DNA from: Entamoeba invadens IP1
Lineage: Eukaryota > Evosea > Mastigamoebida > Endamoebidae
Length of the DNA stretch: 64,000 bases
Direction of reading: 5' to 3'
Assembly (NCBI RefSeq): GCF_000330505.1
Contig: NW_004440163.1
Span: 63,274-127,273 of the forward strand
The first letter of the stretch is position 1. Each line of letters starts with the position of its first letter. Made by a program: the position numbers and the translations under genes. The notes under the pieces were generated by a model. It was not told the origin of the DNA, made no database searches, and saw only the letters and a program-made list of their open reading frames with translations. This document shows, piece after piece, positions 9,328 through 20,541 of the stretch.

Positions 9328-10026
9328 ATGTTTGAATGGGTACTCTTCTTTTTCATTCTCATTGATGTTGTGGTATGTTGGACGTCGTACCTTAAGAAGT
9401 TAGATTCTGTAAAGTTAGTGAGTAAACCACTTTTTTGTTTACTCTTAATTGCTTTTGTTTTACTCAGTGTCGAGCCTAAGCCATACGTTCTTTTCTTTTG
9501 TGCCGGGCTTTTCAGTTCTTTTATTGGTGATTTGTTTTTGATCAAAGAAGGGTTGGAATGGTTTGCATGTGGTCTTGTGTCCTTTTTAGTTAGCCACATC
9601 TGCAACATCATCGGGTATTCCCAAACTCTTCAAATAGGTATTTTTATACCTTCCTTATTTGTCCTCTTAATTGGGACAATCACATCTGTTCCTTTAATGC
9701 AAGGTTCAAAGTCCAAGACACAAAAATTGTTTACGCTTCCCGTTCATGTCTATTCATGTGGTTTAACCGGAGGATCATTTTTTGCGTTGTCGACACTGAG
9801 CAGTACAGTTGGTGTAAATTGGAATGGAGTATCTTCTGTGATGACTGCTGTCGGGTATTTGTTTTTTGATATTAGTGACGCGGTCTTAGCTTACAACGTC
9901 TTTGTCAAAAAGTCGAACCTTACTGCTATTATTATAATAACGACATACCACATCGCTCAGCTTCTATTAATGGGTGGGTTAGTATATAACGAGAAGTACA
10001 ACGAATTACTTCCCATTTTAATATAA
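9328..10026 (+). CDS. TMEM86/YhhN-family lysoplasmalogenase-like membrane protein
   Basis: 232 residues, seven or eight hydrophobic segments. The family pattern is present: an early K-P-L element (VSKPLFCLLLIAFVLLS), then a GDLFLI segment with its conserved Asp (SSFIGDLFLIKEG), and a second acidic membrane motif (YLFFDISDAVLAYNVF). The following YHIAQLLLMGG resembles the family's C-terminal 'Y-x-x-A-Q' helix. TMEM86B cleaves the vinyl-ether bond of lysoplasmalogens in ER membranes, and the two Asp motifs are thought catalytic. ATG start; it is the only plus-strand gene in a minus-strand block. Confidence 0.8.
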   Translation: MFEWVLFFFILIDVVVCWTSYLKKLDSVKLVSKPLFCLLLIAFVLLSVEPKPYVLFFCAGLFSSFIGDLFLIKEGLEWFACGLVSFLVSHICNIIGYSQTLQIGIFIPSLFVLLIGTITSVPLMQGSKSKTQKLFTLPVHVYSCGLTGGSFFALSTLSSTVGVNWNGVSSVMTAVGYLFFDISDAVLAYNVFVKKSNLTAIIIITTYHIAQLLLMGGLVYNEKYNELLPILI

Positions 10027-10107
10027 TTACTATATTGTTCTCCTTTGAATTAATAATTTTCTATTACTATATTGAAAGGTAAAAACAGAAGTAATAATAT
10101 TTTCAGT

Positions 10108-13100
10108 TCAAAGCTGTTCATTCTGCAAGTCACTCAACTCCCCTTTTTGCTCGACAGTGAGTTTGTTCCAAACTGCTTGAATAATGTTCTGAGGGACTTC
10201 AGTCGTCCACTTTTTAAGAAGCAGTAAAATCTTCTTTTTGGTGTCTTTGCTGCAAACCTCCTCTTCAACAGCACCAGCACAAAACGACACAAGTCGATAG
10301 ATGATTTCAGCAGTCTCGTTTTCGTTGTTCGAAGTGATCAAATTTTGGTTTTGCATATCGAAGATGACTTCCACCAACTTTGAATACCCTTCACTGACCG
10401 GGAAAAGGCCAATGAAACTTTTCACAAGTGCGTCACGATTTGGAAGTGTTTTGTTGTGCAAAACGATCAACCCTAACGTGGTCACTATTTGTGAATGAAG
10501 TTCGAAGTATGCTTTATTCTTTTTACGACTGACTAACTCGCTGATAACATTTAACACTTTTGGAACCAAATTTTGGAACTCGGGGATCTCCAATTCCGCA
10601 AAGACTCCCACAAAGAGAATGGCATTGAATGCCACGTCACTCATACTTGATTTCATGTACTCCACAAATTTATCTCCGACATGTGGGATATAGTGGTACA
10701 ACTTTCCTTTTGAAATGACCGTCCCCATTGCTGAAACAGCAAATGAACATCTCATTTCGTTGTCTTCTTGGTTGAAATAGATCATAATACGTGGGAACAA
10801 CTTCATGTTAAACGCAGCAAAGAACGTTTGAACGTGATTCTCACATACAGTTCCAAGGACTTGTAACATCTTTTGGAGCCACGTGTCGAAGTTTGCTTGG
10901 TCATTCAACATCTCCGCTTCTTCATCGTCCAATTCATCTTCATCTTTATTCATTTTTTCTGATATTTGCTGGACTTCTGTGTTCCCTTCTAAACAGCCAA
11001 ATAAGAGTTTGTCAAACGACTCAAAGAGAATACCAATCATCTGCGCGTCCAAACTATTCTCGCCAACAGCGCTAATCACATAATTTAAGCAATCCAAGAC
11101 TACTTCGATATTATCTGATATTCTTTCTGCAACAAGAACTTGACACAAGATATTAACTACTCGATAGTATAATTGCTTGACTTGGTCGGTCTTTCCCATT
11201 GCAGCGACTAATGAAGATACAACAACAGGTAAGACTTCACAAGCAGTGATTTTTATAACACTGTTATTCGACTGCAAGAAGGGAGACACTATCGCAAACG
11301 TCTTTTCAGCAAACACTGCGTAACTGCCTTTAAGATAGTCTGCTATCTTTTTCACTGAAAGCAACAAGAACTTTTTCTCTGAGGTAATGACGTTCGTGAC
11401 GTTGATAACATTTGTTTGATCTTTATTGTCGAGAGTGATTGGCAGCGCAATTCTCTCAAAGACGATGGTCATGAATTTCTCAAGATTTGGATGTATCGCT
11501 TTAGTTGGAGAGTCGACCAATCGACACAACGCCGACATTGCATATGGAAGTAATGGGTCTTCAATTCCAATTGGTTGTTTGAACAACTCCAACAACGTCG
11601 TGTACAATATGTCTTGGATGTTTGGGAAAAACTGTGGGTTCAATTTCGAGTTAAATATCGACATCATTTCGATGATCTTTCCTTTAGTTTCCGATGAGTG
11701 GTAATCTTTACAAGTTGGTAGAATGGCAGCAAACACTGTTTGGAACGATTGGTAATACGTTGCCATTTGTGGAGTAGCCAACAATGTGATAAAGACCAAT
11801 GAAGTCAATGCAGATGATTTCAATGAAAAGTCCGAATTTGAGCCCAAGAGCACAAGCATTGATTCTACTAGTGTTGGGAGTGCCGGGATGATCTTTTGTT
11901 TCGAATCTTCCAAATTCTCCAACAGTGATTGTAATGAGAAACACGCCCGTTCTTGAACTCTTTTATACTTCGACTTCACACACAACGTGAGTGCTTTCAC
12001 TATTACATCAAAGTGCATTCGAATCATGATATGGGGGAACGTATCCAAAAGTTCTTCAATGAGATCTAAAAACGCGTACACCACTAACGGCTGATCGTCT
12101 TGTGTTGCTGCAAATCCAAGTTGTAATAATTCCGTGATGTTACTTTTGATCACAAACTTCCCTCTTGGAACGACTTGTGAAAATGCACTGAGTGCTGCAA
12201 ATCTATGAGGCCAGTCATTCCTTTTTATGAACTCAAGACATTGCGCAAACAATGTGTCTCTCAGTGGTTTTCCACCAACCGTTCCTGTCAATGTTTCAAT
12301 AGCGTCTTGTGCATATTCAAATAAGGTATCCCCAGTGTCTTCGTCCAACCAGTCTTGTACATCCGCATCTGTCACTGAAGCCAACCAATTCAAAAGAATG
12401 ACTAAGACCTTTTGTAAATAGTCAGTCTTCTTAAAACTTGCTGGATAAGCCTCTATCAAGACTAAAATAACTTCCATAGCTCCTGACTTGACCATTCCAT
12501 CATAGTTGGATGTACAGATTTGAAGCAAATTTTCGGAGACAGCTGGCAGTATTGGTTTGAAAAAGAATTGTGAAAATTGTGTAAGTTCCTGTAAGTCTTC
12601 CAATATGTTATTCACTTCTTCAAAATTATTATTAGCTAACAATGATTGCATCGTCTGCGCTATCAGGGGATATAACTCGTAAAACTTTTTGCCTTCAGCG
12701 GTCTTCTCGAGGAAGACTGCAGTGTTTGAAATAAAGGTGATAGCTTTCAGTCTTAATGGGAGGGAATCAATTGATAGACATCTTGCCAAGTATGTTTTGA
12801 GTTCGGAGACGTGTGACAAAATGAGTTGTGATTCCGGATGGATGGTAGACTTTCCTAACGCATCGAGAGCAATACACTGTTGGATTATATTTTGTTCTTG
12901 AGTCAATGCAAAGAGGAATTGGATATAATTTGGCCATGGTAAATTTTCTTGTTGAATTGCCAATGCAAAAGTGGTCACGACTGTTGAAAGAAGTGGGACT
13001 AAATGAAGGTCGTTCTCGACTTTACAATTGATTGCTATTGCGTTGCACATCTCAAGAAGTAATTGGTCAGGAATTACTGCGCGCAATTGTGGAATTTTGA

Positions 13101-13343
13101 CCAACATGTTGTTGACTATTGTGAGAGCTATAACTCGCAACTACGGGGTAAGGTATTTCAGTCAATATCAAATCAAAAACAAACGTTTGGGGGATTCTTA
13201 GATTCAGCATTTGAATAAGTGAGAACTTGTGGTAGAAACACGCTTGGATTTTGTTTAAGTTGTTCCACTAAGACATCCGCCTTTTTTCGTGTTTCATTGT
13301 CAGGGCTCATTGAAGCCTGTAAAATCGCGGTGAGATCGGCCAT
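10108..13343 (-). CDS. Importin-beta family karyopherin (IPO4/IPO5-like), two exons
   Basis: Nuclear transport receptor. Exon 1 is 13343-13185 (53 codons, ATG followed by ADLTAILQASMSPDNETRKK). The intron is 13184-13141 (44 nt, GTTTGT...TAG). Exon 2 is 13140-10108 and gives 1063 residues in total. The first exon supplies the typical N-terminal importin helix with the 'SPDNETRKKAD' element, which the long open frame alone lacks. The rest is HEAT repeats throughout. An acidic loop (EKMNKDEDELDDEEAEMLND) followed by further repeats matches the Kap121/Kap123 (IPO5/IPO4) class, which imports ribosomal proteins and histones. Length agrees with that class at about 1080-1100. The exact paralogue is not resolved. 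Confidence 0.82.
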
Positions 13344-14048
13344 AGAGTGATACTGTTTTTTCTGTTTAAAAAAATTTGTTTTTTAAGAGGGTTTGATATA
13401 CCATTATTTTGATTTCAAATGTTTTATTTTTTTTGTATTTGTTCAATAAACACAACATGGAATTTTTCAAATGCGTTTTTTCATGTGTATATTATAGTTT
13501 GTTAATAATTTCAAAATAGTTTTATTCATAATTAGTTAAGTTAAAGTAAACTATAATTTATACAATAAATAATTAAAATAATATTATTTTTAATAAACAT
13601 AGTTTAAAACTAGTTTTGAATTGTATTAAATTAACTATAAATAAATTAATGAATAAACTAGAACAAACTCATTATTATGATTTTATACTGATTTTAGTTG
13701 TTGTTTTAACAACTACTGTTTTTCAAAATTAAAGTTACACAACGCTGGTTATTATTAACACAGTTAATACAAACCCGGTGCTTTTTCATAAAATATTTGT
13801 TTTTACATCAGAATACAATTAAAGAATAGACGTAACATAATTAACACTAAAATACAAGGATAGTAGTTGTTTTTTAATTATCGAAAAAAACCATATTCTT
13901 TTCCACAAAACAATTAACATAACAAGAGCTTTTAAAGAAATTTGAAATAAAATTAAATTAATGATGTGACGATTCAAGTCAAGGCAATTTTGAATTAGTG
14001 GTAATTCAAAACACATTTATCAATTCAAATGGTAACAAGAAGCAAAAA
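13344..14048. other. Divergent intergenic region
   Basis: About 700 bp of A+T-rich DNA between the divergently oriented importin and ABHD17 genes. The short minus-strand frame at 13819-14016 is low complexity. I see no structured element. Confidence 0.55.
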
Positions 14049-14927
14049 ATGGTCAATCAAATACCACCGAAGATATACCCAAGTGAAAACGAAAACAGTT
14101 TCTTCTTTTCACAAAAAGAAACTTCAACTTATTATTACAAACCATTTCCAATGGGACAGTCAATCACGCGCAAATACGCGTTTTATCCTCCCAAAAACAC
14201 ATACACACTCGAGGACTTTCCAATGTGCCGAATTAACAATCGGCACGTTCCTTATTACACAATTCAAGCAACAACCCCTACGCGGGCTTGGGTCATCTTT
14301 TCCCATGGCAATGCAGAGGATATATCAATATCCTATCACCACCTCAAGATATTTTCAAATATTATATCGGCCAATATCATCGGATATGATTACAGAGGCT
14401 ACGGAACCAATGCTGGCGAACCAACCGAAGCAGACTGTAAACAAGACCTTCTTGCTATTTTCACTATGGTCATCAACGAGATGCAAATCCCAATACAAAA
14501 CATAATCCTTATGGGTCACTCTATCGGGTGCGGTCCAACACTTTGGCTCGCAAGAGAAATACAGAACGGGAAAATGGCGAAGAAAGGGTTGCCTGGGGTT
14601 GTTGGTGCTGTTGTGTCCGTGAGTGGATTTACTTCATGTTGTGCTGTAGTGGATAGACGGTTGAGTTACATTCCATTCACCGATATGTTCGACAACGAAA
14701 ACTCGGTCGCGCCACTTCGAATGCCTTTGTTCATAGCACATGGGAATAACGATGAAATCATTAATGTGTCGCACGCAATCAGACTCTGGGATGACGTGAA
14801 GTATAAAGAGAACGGTTCGCTCTTTATAGTTGATGGCTGCGATCATAATAGCATCTTGGGTAACGTTGAATTTCAAACCGCGTTGGTGTCTTTCCTCGAG
14901 GAGTATTTTGTGAAAAGAATTGTTTGA
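14049..14927 (+). CDS. Alpha/beta hydrolase, ABHD17/FAM108-like
   Basis: 292 residues from the first ATG (MVNQIPPK). The open frame extends upstream to a GTG at 13998 without another ATG. The serine hydrolase features are present: oxyanion element FSHGNAED, YDYRGYG, nucleophile elbow GHSIGCG (Ser158), catalytic Asp in HGNNDE (Asp235) and His in CDHNS (His266). ABHD17 enzymes remove palmitate from membrane proteins at the plasma membrane. The usual Cys-rich N-terminus that targets them is not seen here, so substrate and location are uncertain. Intronless. Confidence 0.78.
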   Translation: MVNQIPPKIYPSENENSFFFSQKETSTYYYKPFPMGQSITRKYAFYPPKNTYTLEDFPMCRINNRHVPYYTIQATTPTRAWVIFSHGNAEDISISYHHLKIFSNIISANIIGYDYRGYGTNAGEPTEADCKQDLLAIFTMVINEMQIPIQNIILMGHSIGCGPTLWLAREIQNGKMAKKGLPGVVGAVVSVSGFTSCCAVVDRRLSYIPFTDMFDNENSVAPLRMPLFIAHGNNDEIINVSHAIRLWDDVKYKENGSLFIVDGCDHNSILGNVEFQTALVSFLEEYFVKRIV

Positions 14928-15489
14928 TTGTTTATGTGCTCAGTTTTCAAAGATCTCAAAAATCGAATACATCAAAGTTGCACTTAAATTATAAACTAAT
15001 TAATTTTAATTGATTATAATTAAATTGTTAATTGCAAACAAACAATCTATTTTGCAGTAATTTGTGAATGGTTTTTTAATAAAAAGTGAAAGTTCACATC
15101 TACCACTGAACAACCACTTATCCTCAAAAATATGGTTGATTATAGTATTCTTCTAGTAATAAGAAATAATTGTTATAACAAAAATTTAGTAAACATTTAG
15201 TTTACAAAACCATAAAAACGAAAGAAGACAATAGTCTCATTTTAATAAACAAAAAGTGAAAGTTTGTTCAACAATAAAAAAAATGAAGTAAAAAATGGGA
15301 AAAACTAACATATGGTATTGCTTTTGAGTTTTAAATATCGGAGTGTAATCTCGCACCCAACATTATAAACATAGTATATAGACATATTAGATTCCGATAA
15401 AAAAATGTTGTAACTTGAGTGAGATTACCAAAGCGGAACGGTTAAACAGAAGGGGAGAAAAAAGTAGGAAAACTAGTCAGATTTTAGAC
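14928..15489. other. Intergenic, A+T-rich
   Basis: About 560 bp between two plus-strand genes. Apart from a 25-codon open extension upstream of the next gene's ATG, I see only A/T-rich sequence. Confidence 0.55.
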
Positions 15490-16370
15490 ATGAAGGTGAC
15501 TGTGTTACACCCACACACAGGCGGTGTTCACGTCTGGGAACACATGCGAACGAACTGGATGAAGTACGGAAAGGTCCCACTCAATCTCTCTGTGTGTCGC
15601 ACGTTCTCGCTTTCAACGCTCCAGAACTCCGACGTTGTTGTCATCGGAGACGTTGCGGGAGCGCCTTATCAGTTCACGCCAGAAGAGATTAGTGTGATCC
15701 AACAGTACGCCACACTTGGGACTAAAAAGCACTTATTGGCGACGTACGCAGCTTTTTATCATCAAGAAGGACCACAACACAGACTGCATGTATATGATAA
15801 CAGGGCACTTGCGCCCCTCTTTGGGATACCGGCAGACACGCAGCTGACAACAAGAAGGCTGGAAGAGTCAATTACGTATGACACTGTGCCAACTAAAATC
15901 CTCTGGGATGAAATCCCAAACCCATTTTTATCTTACGGTTACTCCTCTTCGCAGGTCCCCTTCACACAGCAAAAATGGATCGACGGAGAAAAGACGGTGG
16001 TGCCGCTTTTACCAACAGCGTCCGTGGTGGCAAAATCTCGCGATGGAGTTTGTGTAATTGTAAAAAACATAACCGAGACGTTTTCGTCTCTCTTTGTTTC
16101 AAGTATGCCTGAATACGAGTCCCTTGTGGGGCAAAACATCGACTGTCAGTTTCTTTACAACGCGTTTCTATTTCTTGTGAGACAAAGTTTGTTTTTTGTT
16201 TGGTTAATGGAGATTAACAAAAAGATGTGGACATTTCGCTGACCCATCTCTGCATTGGCGCACTCAAACCCGAGACCGATTTGTTCGTTTTGCCTAAGAC
16301 ACTTGTTGAAATGGTTGCCACACAAAACCCTGAAAGAAAAACGGAGGAGTTTTCGTTATCTAATCCGTAA
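15490..16370 (+). CDS. GATase1-like superfamily protein, two exons, function unknown
   Basis: Exon 1 is 15490-16186. The intron is 16187-16224 (38 nt, GTTTGT...AAG). Exon 2 is 16225-16370, giving 280 residues. The start is the ATG before KVTVLHPHTGG; the frame is open further upstream only from a TTG. The alternating strand/helix pattern (NSDVVVIGDVAGAPYQFTPE, then KKHLLATYAAFYH, then LAPLFGI) resembles class-I glutamine-amidotransferase-like or ThuA-like folds. No Cys-His-Glu triad can be assigned, so it is probably not an amidotransferase. Without splicing, the frame ends 28 nt after the intron with an odd hydrophobic tail. With splicing it continues in good coding sequence to TAA at 16368. 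Confidence 0.6.
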
Positions 16371-16532
16371 TGTTTGATTATCAAGTCTTTGTTTTTTGGA
16401 TAACTTTTTAACTTCTTGATTTTGTAATTAATTAATTAATTATTTTATTATTAGAATTATTAGAATGAAATGATAATAATTTTGAATAATTTCAACAATA
16501 AAATAAACACATGAGTCTGTCTTATAACGTTA

Positions 16533-16870
16533 CAGTCTTATTTGGTTGTTTTTGTCTTTTAAATAGTTAAATTTTTCTGTTTTTTTCAATTTTTATCGAT
16601 TTTAAATATATTTAATCCTAAAAATGCAATAATTATCTGGTAAAATAAAGGGATTTTTTTAATTAACGAAAATTGTCTTTTTATTTTTGAAAATTATCCA
16701 AAATATCATAAATTATCCCAATTCAATCCAATTATTTACAATTAATTGTAATTATCTAGACATAATAGATAATTATCTTAAATTATTAAATTTTATCAAC
16801 AATATTATTCAACATTATCTTTATTAAAATGTAATTATCCACATTTTATTTAAATCAAAAATAAAAACAA
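16533..16870 (+). repeat. Left terminal inverted repeat of the mariner-like element (338 bp)
   Basis: Reverse complement of 18384-18721. It starts CAGT next to a TA target site. I traced the two arms base by base and found no difference I am sure of. Confidence 0.85.
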
Positions 16871-16911
16871 AGCATTCTTTTTTAAAAAACCAACTATTTA
16901 TTAAAAATAAA

Positions 16912-18271
16912 ATGAGTAACTCGGCTATGGTTTACATAGACGCAAGAGAACCTGTTGTTAAAGAACAATTTATAGATAGCGCACCAGAACCACTTCCTGG
17001 TAATCCTCCAACAAGTACAACCTCGGTTCCATTTATTGTACCAATGCCGCCCCCAAAAAACGAGGAAGACCAAAAATGATCAGAGAGGGACCCACTCCAT
17101 TGTCAACGAGTATTACCAAACCTAGAAAACCGTATATCAGAATTACATTAGAGGCGAAAAAAGGCTAATCGCATTTTGGAGAAAAAATGGAGACGAATGG
17201 CAACTAGGCGAATATGCCTCCAAATGTGGGATTCCAAACGACAATTGTAAGTCATTGTTGACCAAGTTAAGAAAGGGAGATAGTATATTGCCAAAGAACC
17301 ATTATAATAAAAAAAGTCGTGTGACTCCATATCAAGTATAGGTAGGAAGACTTTTGGAGAATGACTCTACGACAAAGGTGCATCAGATGAGAGAATACAT
17401 AAAGGGAATGATGGTAATGGATGACATTGTAAATGTCGAAGACATTGTAGAAATCCGAGAAGAAACGTTTAAAGAAATTGTTGAGCACCCGGAAATTATT
17501 GTGGGAATAGACAAAAAAATGGAAAAGAAAAACAAGATCGTTCCATCTATTACGTCTATTACAAATTTTATGAGAGGAAAAACTGGTGTTGATGAAGACA
17601 GAGAACTTCCGATATTGAGTTTTAAAAGAGAGACTACAAGAGGTGCTGAATCGAACTCGGAAGTAAACAAAGACAAAAGAATAAATGCTATTCAAAAATT
17701 GTACGCAAGAATGTGCGAGGGATACTCGTGGGTGTGTTTGGACGAAACTTTATGGAGAATAGCTACGACGAGTGCGTACGGATGGAGTGAACGTAGAAAG
17801 AAGTGCTTTATAACAAAAAGTAAAAGGGGGCTTCGATTGACAAGTGTATGTGCAATAGATGTAAACGGAATGAGTTATTGTGATATTGTTAATGGAATTA
17901 ACGACAAGCCTTTATTCAACACGTATTTTAAAAGACTCATGCAATATTATGATCAGAGAAACGTTCGCGTTGTTTTTTTTTGGTGTGATAACTGTGGAAT
18001 ACACAACGACATCGAGGAACTTGTTATTGGCACTCGTCATTGTGTAGTGTTTAACGCCGCATACTCGCAAGAGTTAAATCCCATAGAAAATATATTTGGA
18101 ATTTGGAAACGAAGAGCAGAACGAGAAATACGTACATGGACAACACTTGAATCTTTACTGGAAAAACTTAGTAATGCGTTCACTTCAATTGAAACCCCAG
18201 ATGTTGTAGCCTCGTTAGAGCGTTGCAGAAATACAGTATGGCAGAAAGTTTTTAGTCGAGATAATTTATAA
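16912..18271 (+). pseudogene. Broken DDE transposase (Tc1/mariner-IS630 type) with AT-hook
   Basis: The transposase-like reading runs from ATG 16912 to TAA at 18271 but is interrupted three times: a frame change near the C5/A6 runs at 17050-17060, another at the A6 run 17157-17162, and an in-frame TAG at 17339-17341. The N-terminal part, in the second frame, has an AT-hook (KRGRPK, 17058-17075). A helix-turn-helix-like region follows (RLIAFWRKNGDEWQLGEYAS). The catalytic domain is intact in the last frame from about 17354: CLDET (first Asp), FFWCDNCGIH (second Asp) and ELNPIENIFGIWK (Glu), with 32 residues between the second Asp and the Glu. Each frame change could be removed by one extra base in a homopolymer, so sequencing error is possible. 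The TAG would remain. Confidence 0.8.
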
Positions 18272-18383
18272 GTTGGTTTCTTTTTGATATTTCGAATGAT
18301 ATTTTTTTATTATTGAAAATATCCTGTCAACCTAAATAATTAATTTTTAAATTATAAAAAAATGTTATCAATAAACATTTTTG

Positions 18384-18721
18384 TTGTTTTTATTTTTGAT
18401 TTAAATAAAATGTGGATAATTACATTTTAATAAAGATAATGTTGAATAATATTGTTGATAAAATTTAATAATTTAAGATAATTATCTATTATGTCTAGAT
18501 AATTACAATTAATTGTAAATAATTGGATTGAATTGGGATAATTTATGATATTTTGGATAATTTTCAAAAATAAAAAGACAATTTTCGTTAATTAAAAAAA
18601 TCCCTTTATTTTACCAGATAATTATTGCATTTTTAGGATTAAATATATTTAAAATCGATAAAAATTGAAAAAAACAGAAAAATTTAACTATTTAAAAGAC
18701 AAAAACAACCAAATAAGACTG
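18384..18721 (-). repeat. Right terminal inverted repeat of the mariner-like element (338 bp)
   Basis: Reverse complement of 16533-16870, followed by TA at 18722-18723. Confidence 0.85.
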
Positions 18722-18882
18722 TATCTGATGTACAAAAAATAGCTTTATTTTGTCTAAACATCGGGCATTAGGCAAAACGTGAAAAAAACCGAAACAATTG
18801 GGATGGATTTTTGGGAAGACTTCCCGAAATATTTGATTTCCGATTTTCCAAAAGATACCAGATAACGTTAAAAGACAGACTG

Positions 18883-19782
18883 TACAAATAAATTAATAAC
18901 TTTATTATATAAAAGTATAATTCTTATTATTAGCATTCTAATAAAAAGAATTAATACATAACAATACAATAAGTACTATTAATTATATTATATTATCTAT
19001 TTATAAACTAATAACTTATTTTGTTTTTATTGGTTGGATTACACCCGAAAAACTAAACTTATTTATCGCAAACAGAAAGTATTTTTATTTTTAATTGGAG
19101 TTATCTATTTATAAAAAAAATTTTCAGAACAAAATAAAAAATTTCCCATTTTTGCGGTAAATAGTCATTTGTTATTTTGTACAAAAATTTTAAAAAGTGT
19201 GTGAATTTTTTATTCAAAAAAATACATTAATGCTGATATTGGTAAAACCCAAAAGTATTTCTTTGACAATATTTCATTTCTTTTCTGTTGATTGTTTACA
19301 TTTTTTTTTATTGTTGAAAAAGTCCATTTCTAACTTCTTTTATTGTTCAGCATATTTTACTGATAATTACCATAATGAAATGCAGTATGTTTTCACACTA
19401 TTATTTTGGTCTATGATTACTTTAATACAATAAATGCCTAAGAACACTATTAATAAAGTTTTCCTTTTTTTGTTAAATAAATATAAGGAATATGCCTAAA
19501 AGGTTGGGCAAAACTTCTAAAATTACACTCAGAGTTATTTGGAGAAGAATAATGTATTTATTTTTGAAGCATCAATGTTTAAAACCAGGGATATTTGGGT
19601 ATATTTTCAAAGTGACAATATCCTGGAAAGTTGCGATGAAATACCACTCAATTTATCGAGAAAACCTATAAATTTCCCATTCAACTGGCAAAAAAAGCTT
19701 TTGTGGTTACTATTATAAATAAACAACGCAAAATTTGAAGTGTCGAATTGGATCTTTAAAACACGAATTCAACACATTGTGA
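18883..19782. other. Intergenic, A+T-rich
   Basis: About 900 bp. The one open frame (19197-19433, plus) is Phe/Leu/Ile-rich low complexity and probably not coding. I see no further transposon end. Confidence 0.55.
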
Positions 19783-20448
19783 ATGAAACCCGTGCAAAAC
19801 AATGGGATGGTATATTGCTTCATGCCAACTGGGTGCATTCAAACAAACACTCCCATCATTGGAAATGTGCAGACCGGTAATTACATATTGTGTGATGTTG
19901 GTGGTGATGCAGAGTGTGTGATTAAAAGAGCAAAAGCAATTGGTCTTACGAATTGTATTGCAGTGTTTTTTACGCATGGCCACTACGACCATATTGCCGG
20001 CGCCCATGACATTAAAAAACTGACCAACGCCCCACTTTGCATCAACAGAAACGACGAGTATTTATACAACCAGGTCGAGATGCAAAGAAAGTCCTTTACC
20101 CTTCCCGAAGTCGAGCAACCCCCACAAATCGACTTTTTGATGAACGAAGGTGACTCCATAAATATCGATGGAATTGTTGGTGTCTTGATTCACACGCCAG
20201 GTCACTCACCAGGGTCCTCTTGTTTATATTTTCACCAACAGAATTTGTTGGTCACTGGAGATACTTTATTCGAAGGGTCTTGTGGGAGAACTGATTTATG
20301 GGATGGCAACGCAAGACTTATGAAAGATTCAATCATTAACAAACTTTTCACGTTACCGAAAGAGACGATTGTGATACCGGGACATGGTTCAAGAACTACC
20401 ACTATTGGGAAGGAGTCAAAGTCAAATTTGATTTCTTCTGTCGCTTGA
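19783..20448 (+). CDS. Metallo-beta-lactamase-fold hydrolase, glyoxalase II-like
   Basis: 221 residues. The metal-binding motif THGHYDH (64-70) matches HxHxDH. The other ligands are visible as His in HTPGHSPGS, Asp in VTGDTLF and a late His in IPGHGS. FEGSCGRTDLWDGN matches the 'F-x-x-S-x-G-R-x-D' segment of YcbL/persulfide-dioxygenase/glyoxalase II-like enzymes. The C-terminal glyoxalase II substrate domain is missing, as in bacterial single-domain YcbL-type proteins. The likely reaction is hydrolysis of a thioester such as S-lactoylglutathione, but the substrate is uncertain because Entamoeba lacks glutathione. No signal peptide, so cytosolic. Confidence 0.82.
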   Translation: MKPVQNNGMVYCFMPTGCIQTNTPIIGNVQTGNYILCDVGGDAECVIKRAKAIGLTNCIAVFFTHGHYDHIAGAHDIKKLTNAPLCINRNDEYLYNQVEMQRKSFTLPEVEQPPQIDFLMNEGDSINIDGIVGVLIHTPGHSPGSSCLYFHQQNLLVTGDTLFEGSCGRTDLWDGNARLMKDSIINKLFTLPKETIVIPGHGSRTTTIGKESKSNLISSVA

Positions 20449-20541
20449 AGAGGCATTTGTTTGTATTCAACTTTAAATAACGTTTCATTCCTTTTATTGT
20501 TTTGCCTTTATTGTCTCGAAACATAGCAACGGAACACTCAA

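Larger units (their letters stand above)
16533..18721 (+). mobile_element. Tc1/mariner-IS630 superfamily transposon with 338-bp terminal inverted repeats
   Basis: The element begins CAGTCTTATTTGG and ends with the reverse complement, flanked on both sides by TA (16531-16532 and 18722-18723), the target duplication of this superfamily. The arms 16533-16870 and 18384-18721 are each 338 bp and by eye essentially identical. Total length is 2189 bp. The interior encodes a broken DDE transposase. Nearly identical arms suggest a recent insertion or arm homogenisation. Confidence 0.85.
16513..18882. mobile_element. MITE of about 180 bp, interrupted by a mariner-like element
   Basis: The outer ends, 16514-16532 and 18861-18882, are inverted copies of each other: AGTCTGTCTT[A/T]TAACGTTA on the left and its complement on the right. 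The right copy ends CTG and is followed by TA. The left terminal bases are mutated (ATG rather than TAC before AGTCTG). Removing the inner element 16533-18721 together with one copy of its TA duplication joins 16532 to 18724. The rejoined left arm (...AACGTTATCTGAT) then matches the right arm (...AACGTTATCTGGT) for about 25 bases. This indicates an original non-autonomous element of about 180 bp with Tc1/mariner-like ends. It has no coding capacity. Confidence 0.65.

Noticed and set aside
15415..15489. N-terminal extension of the GATase1-like protein
   Set aside because: Starts at TTG and is basic and unlike the following fold; the ATG at 15490 directly precedes the first beta strand.
19197..19433. 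78-codon plus-strand frame rich in Phe/Leu/Ile
   Set aside because: Reflects poly-T DNA; it does not resemble a real membrane protein with charge asymmetry.
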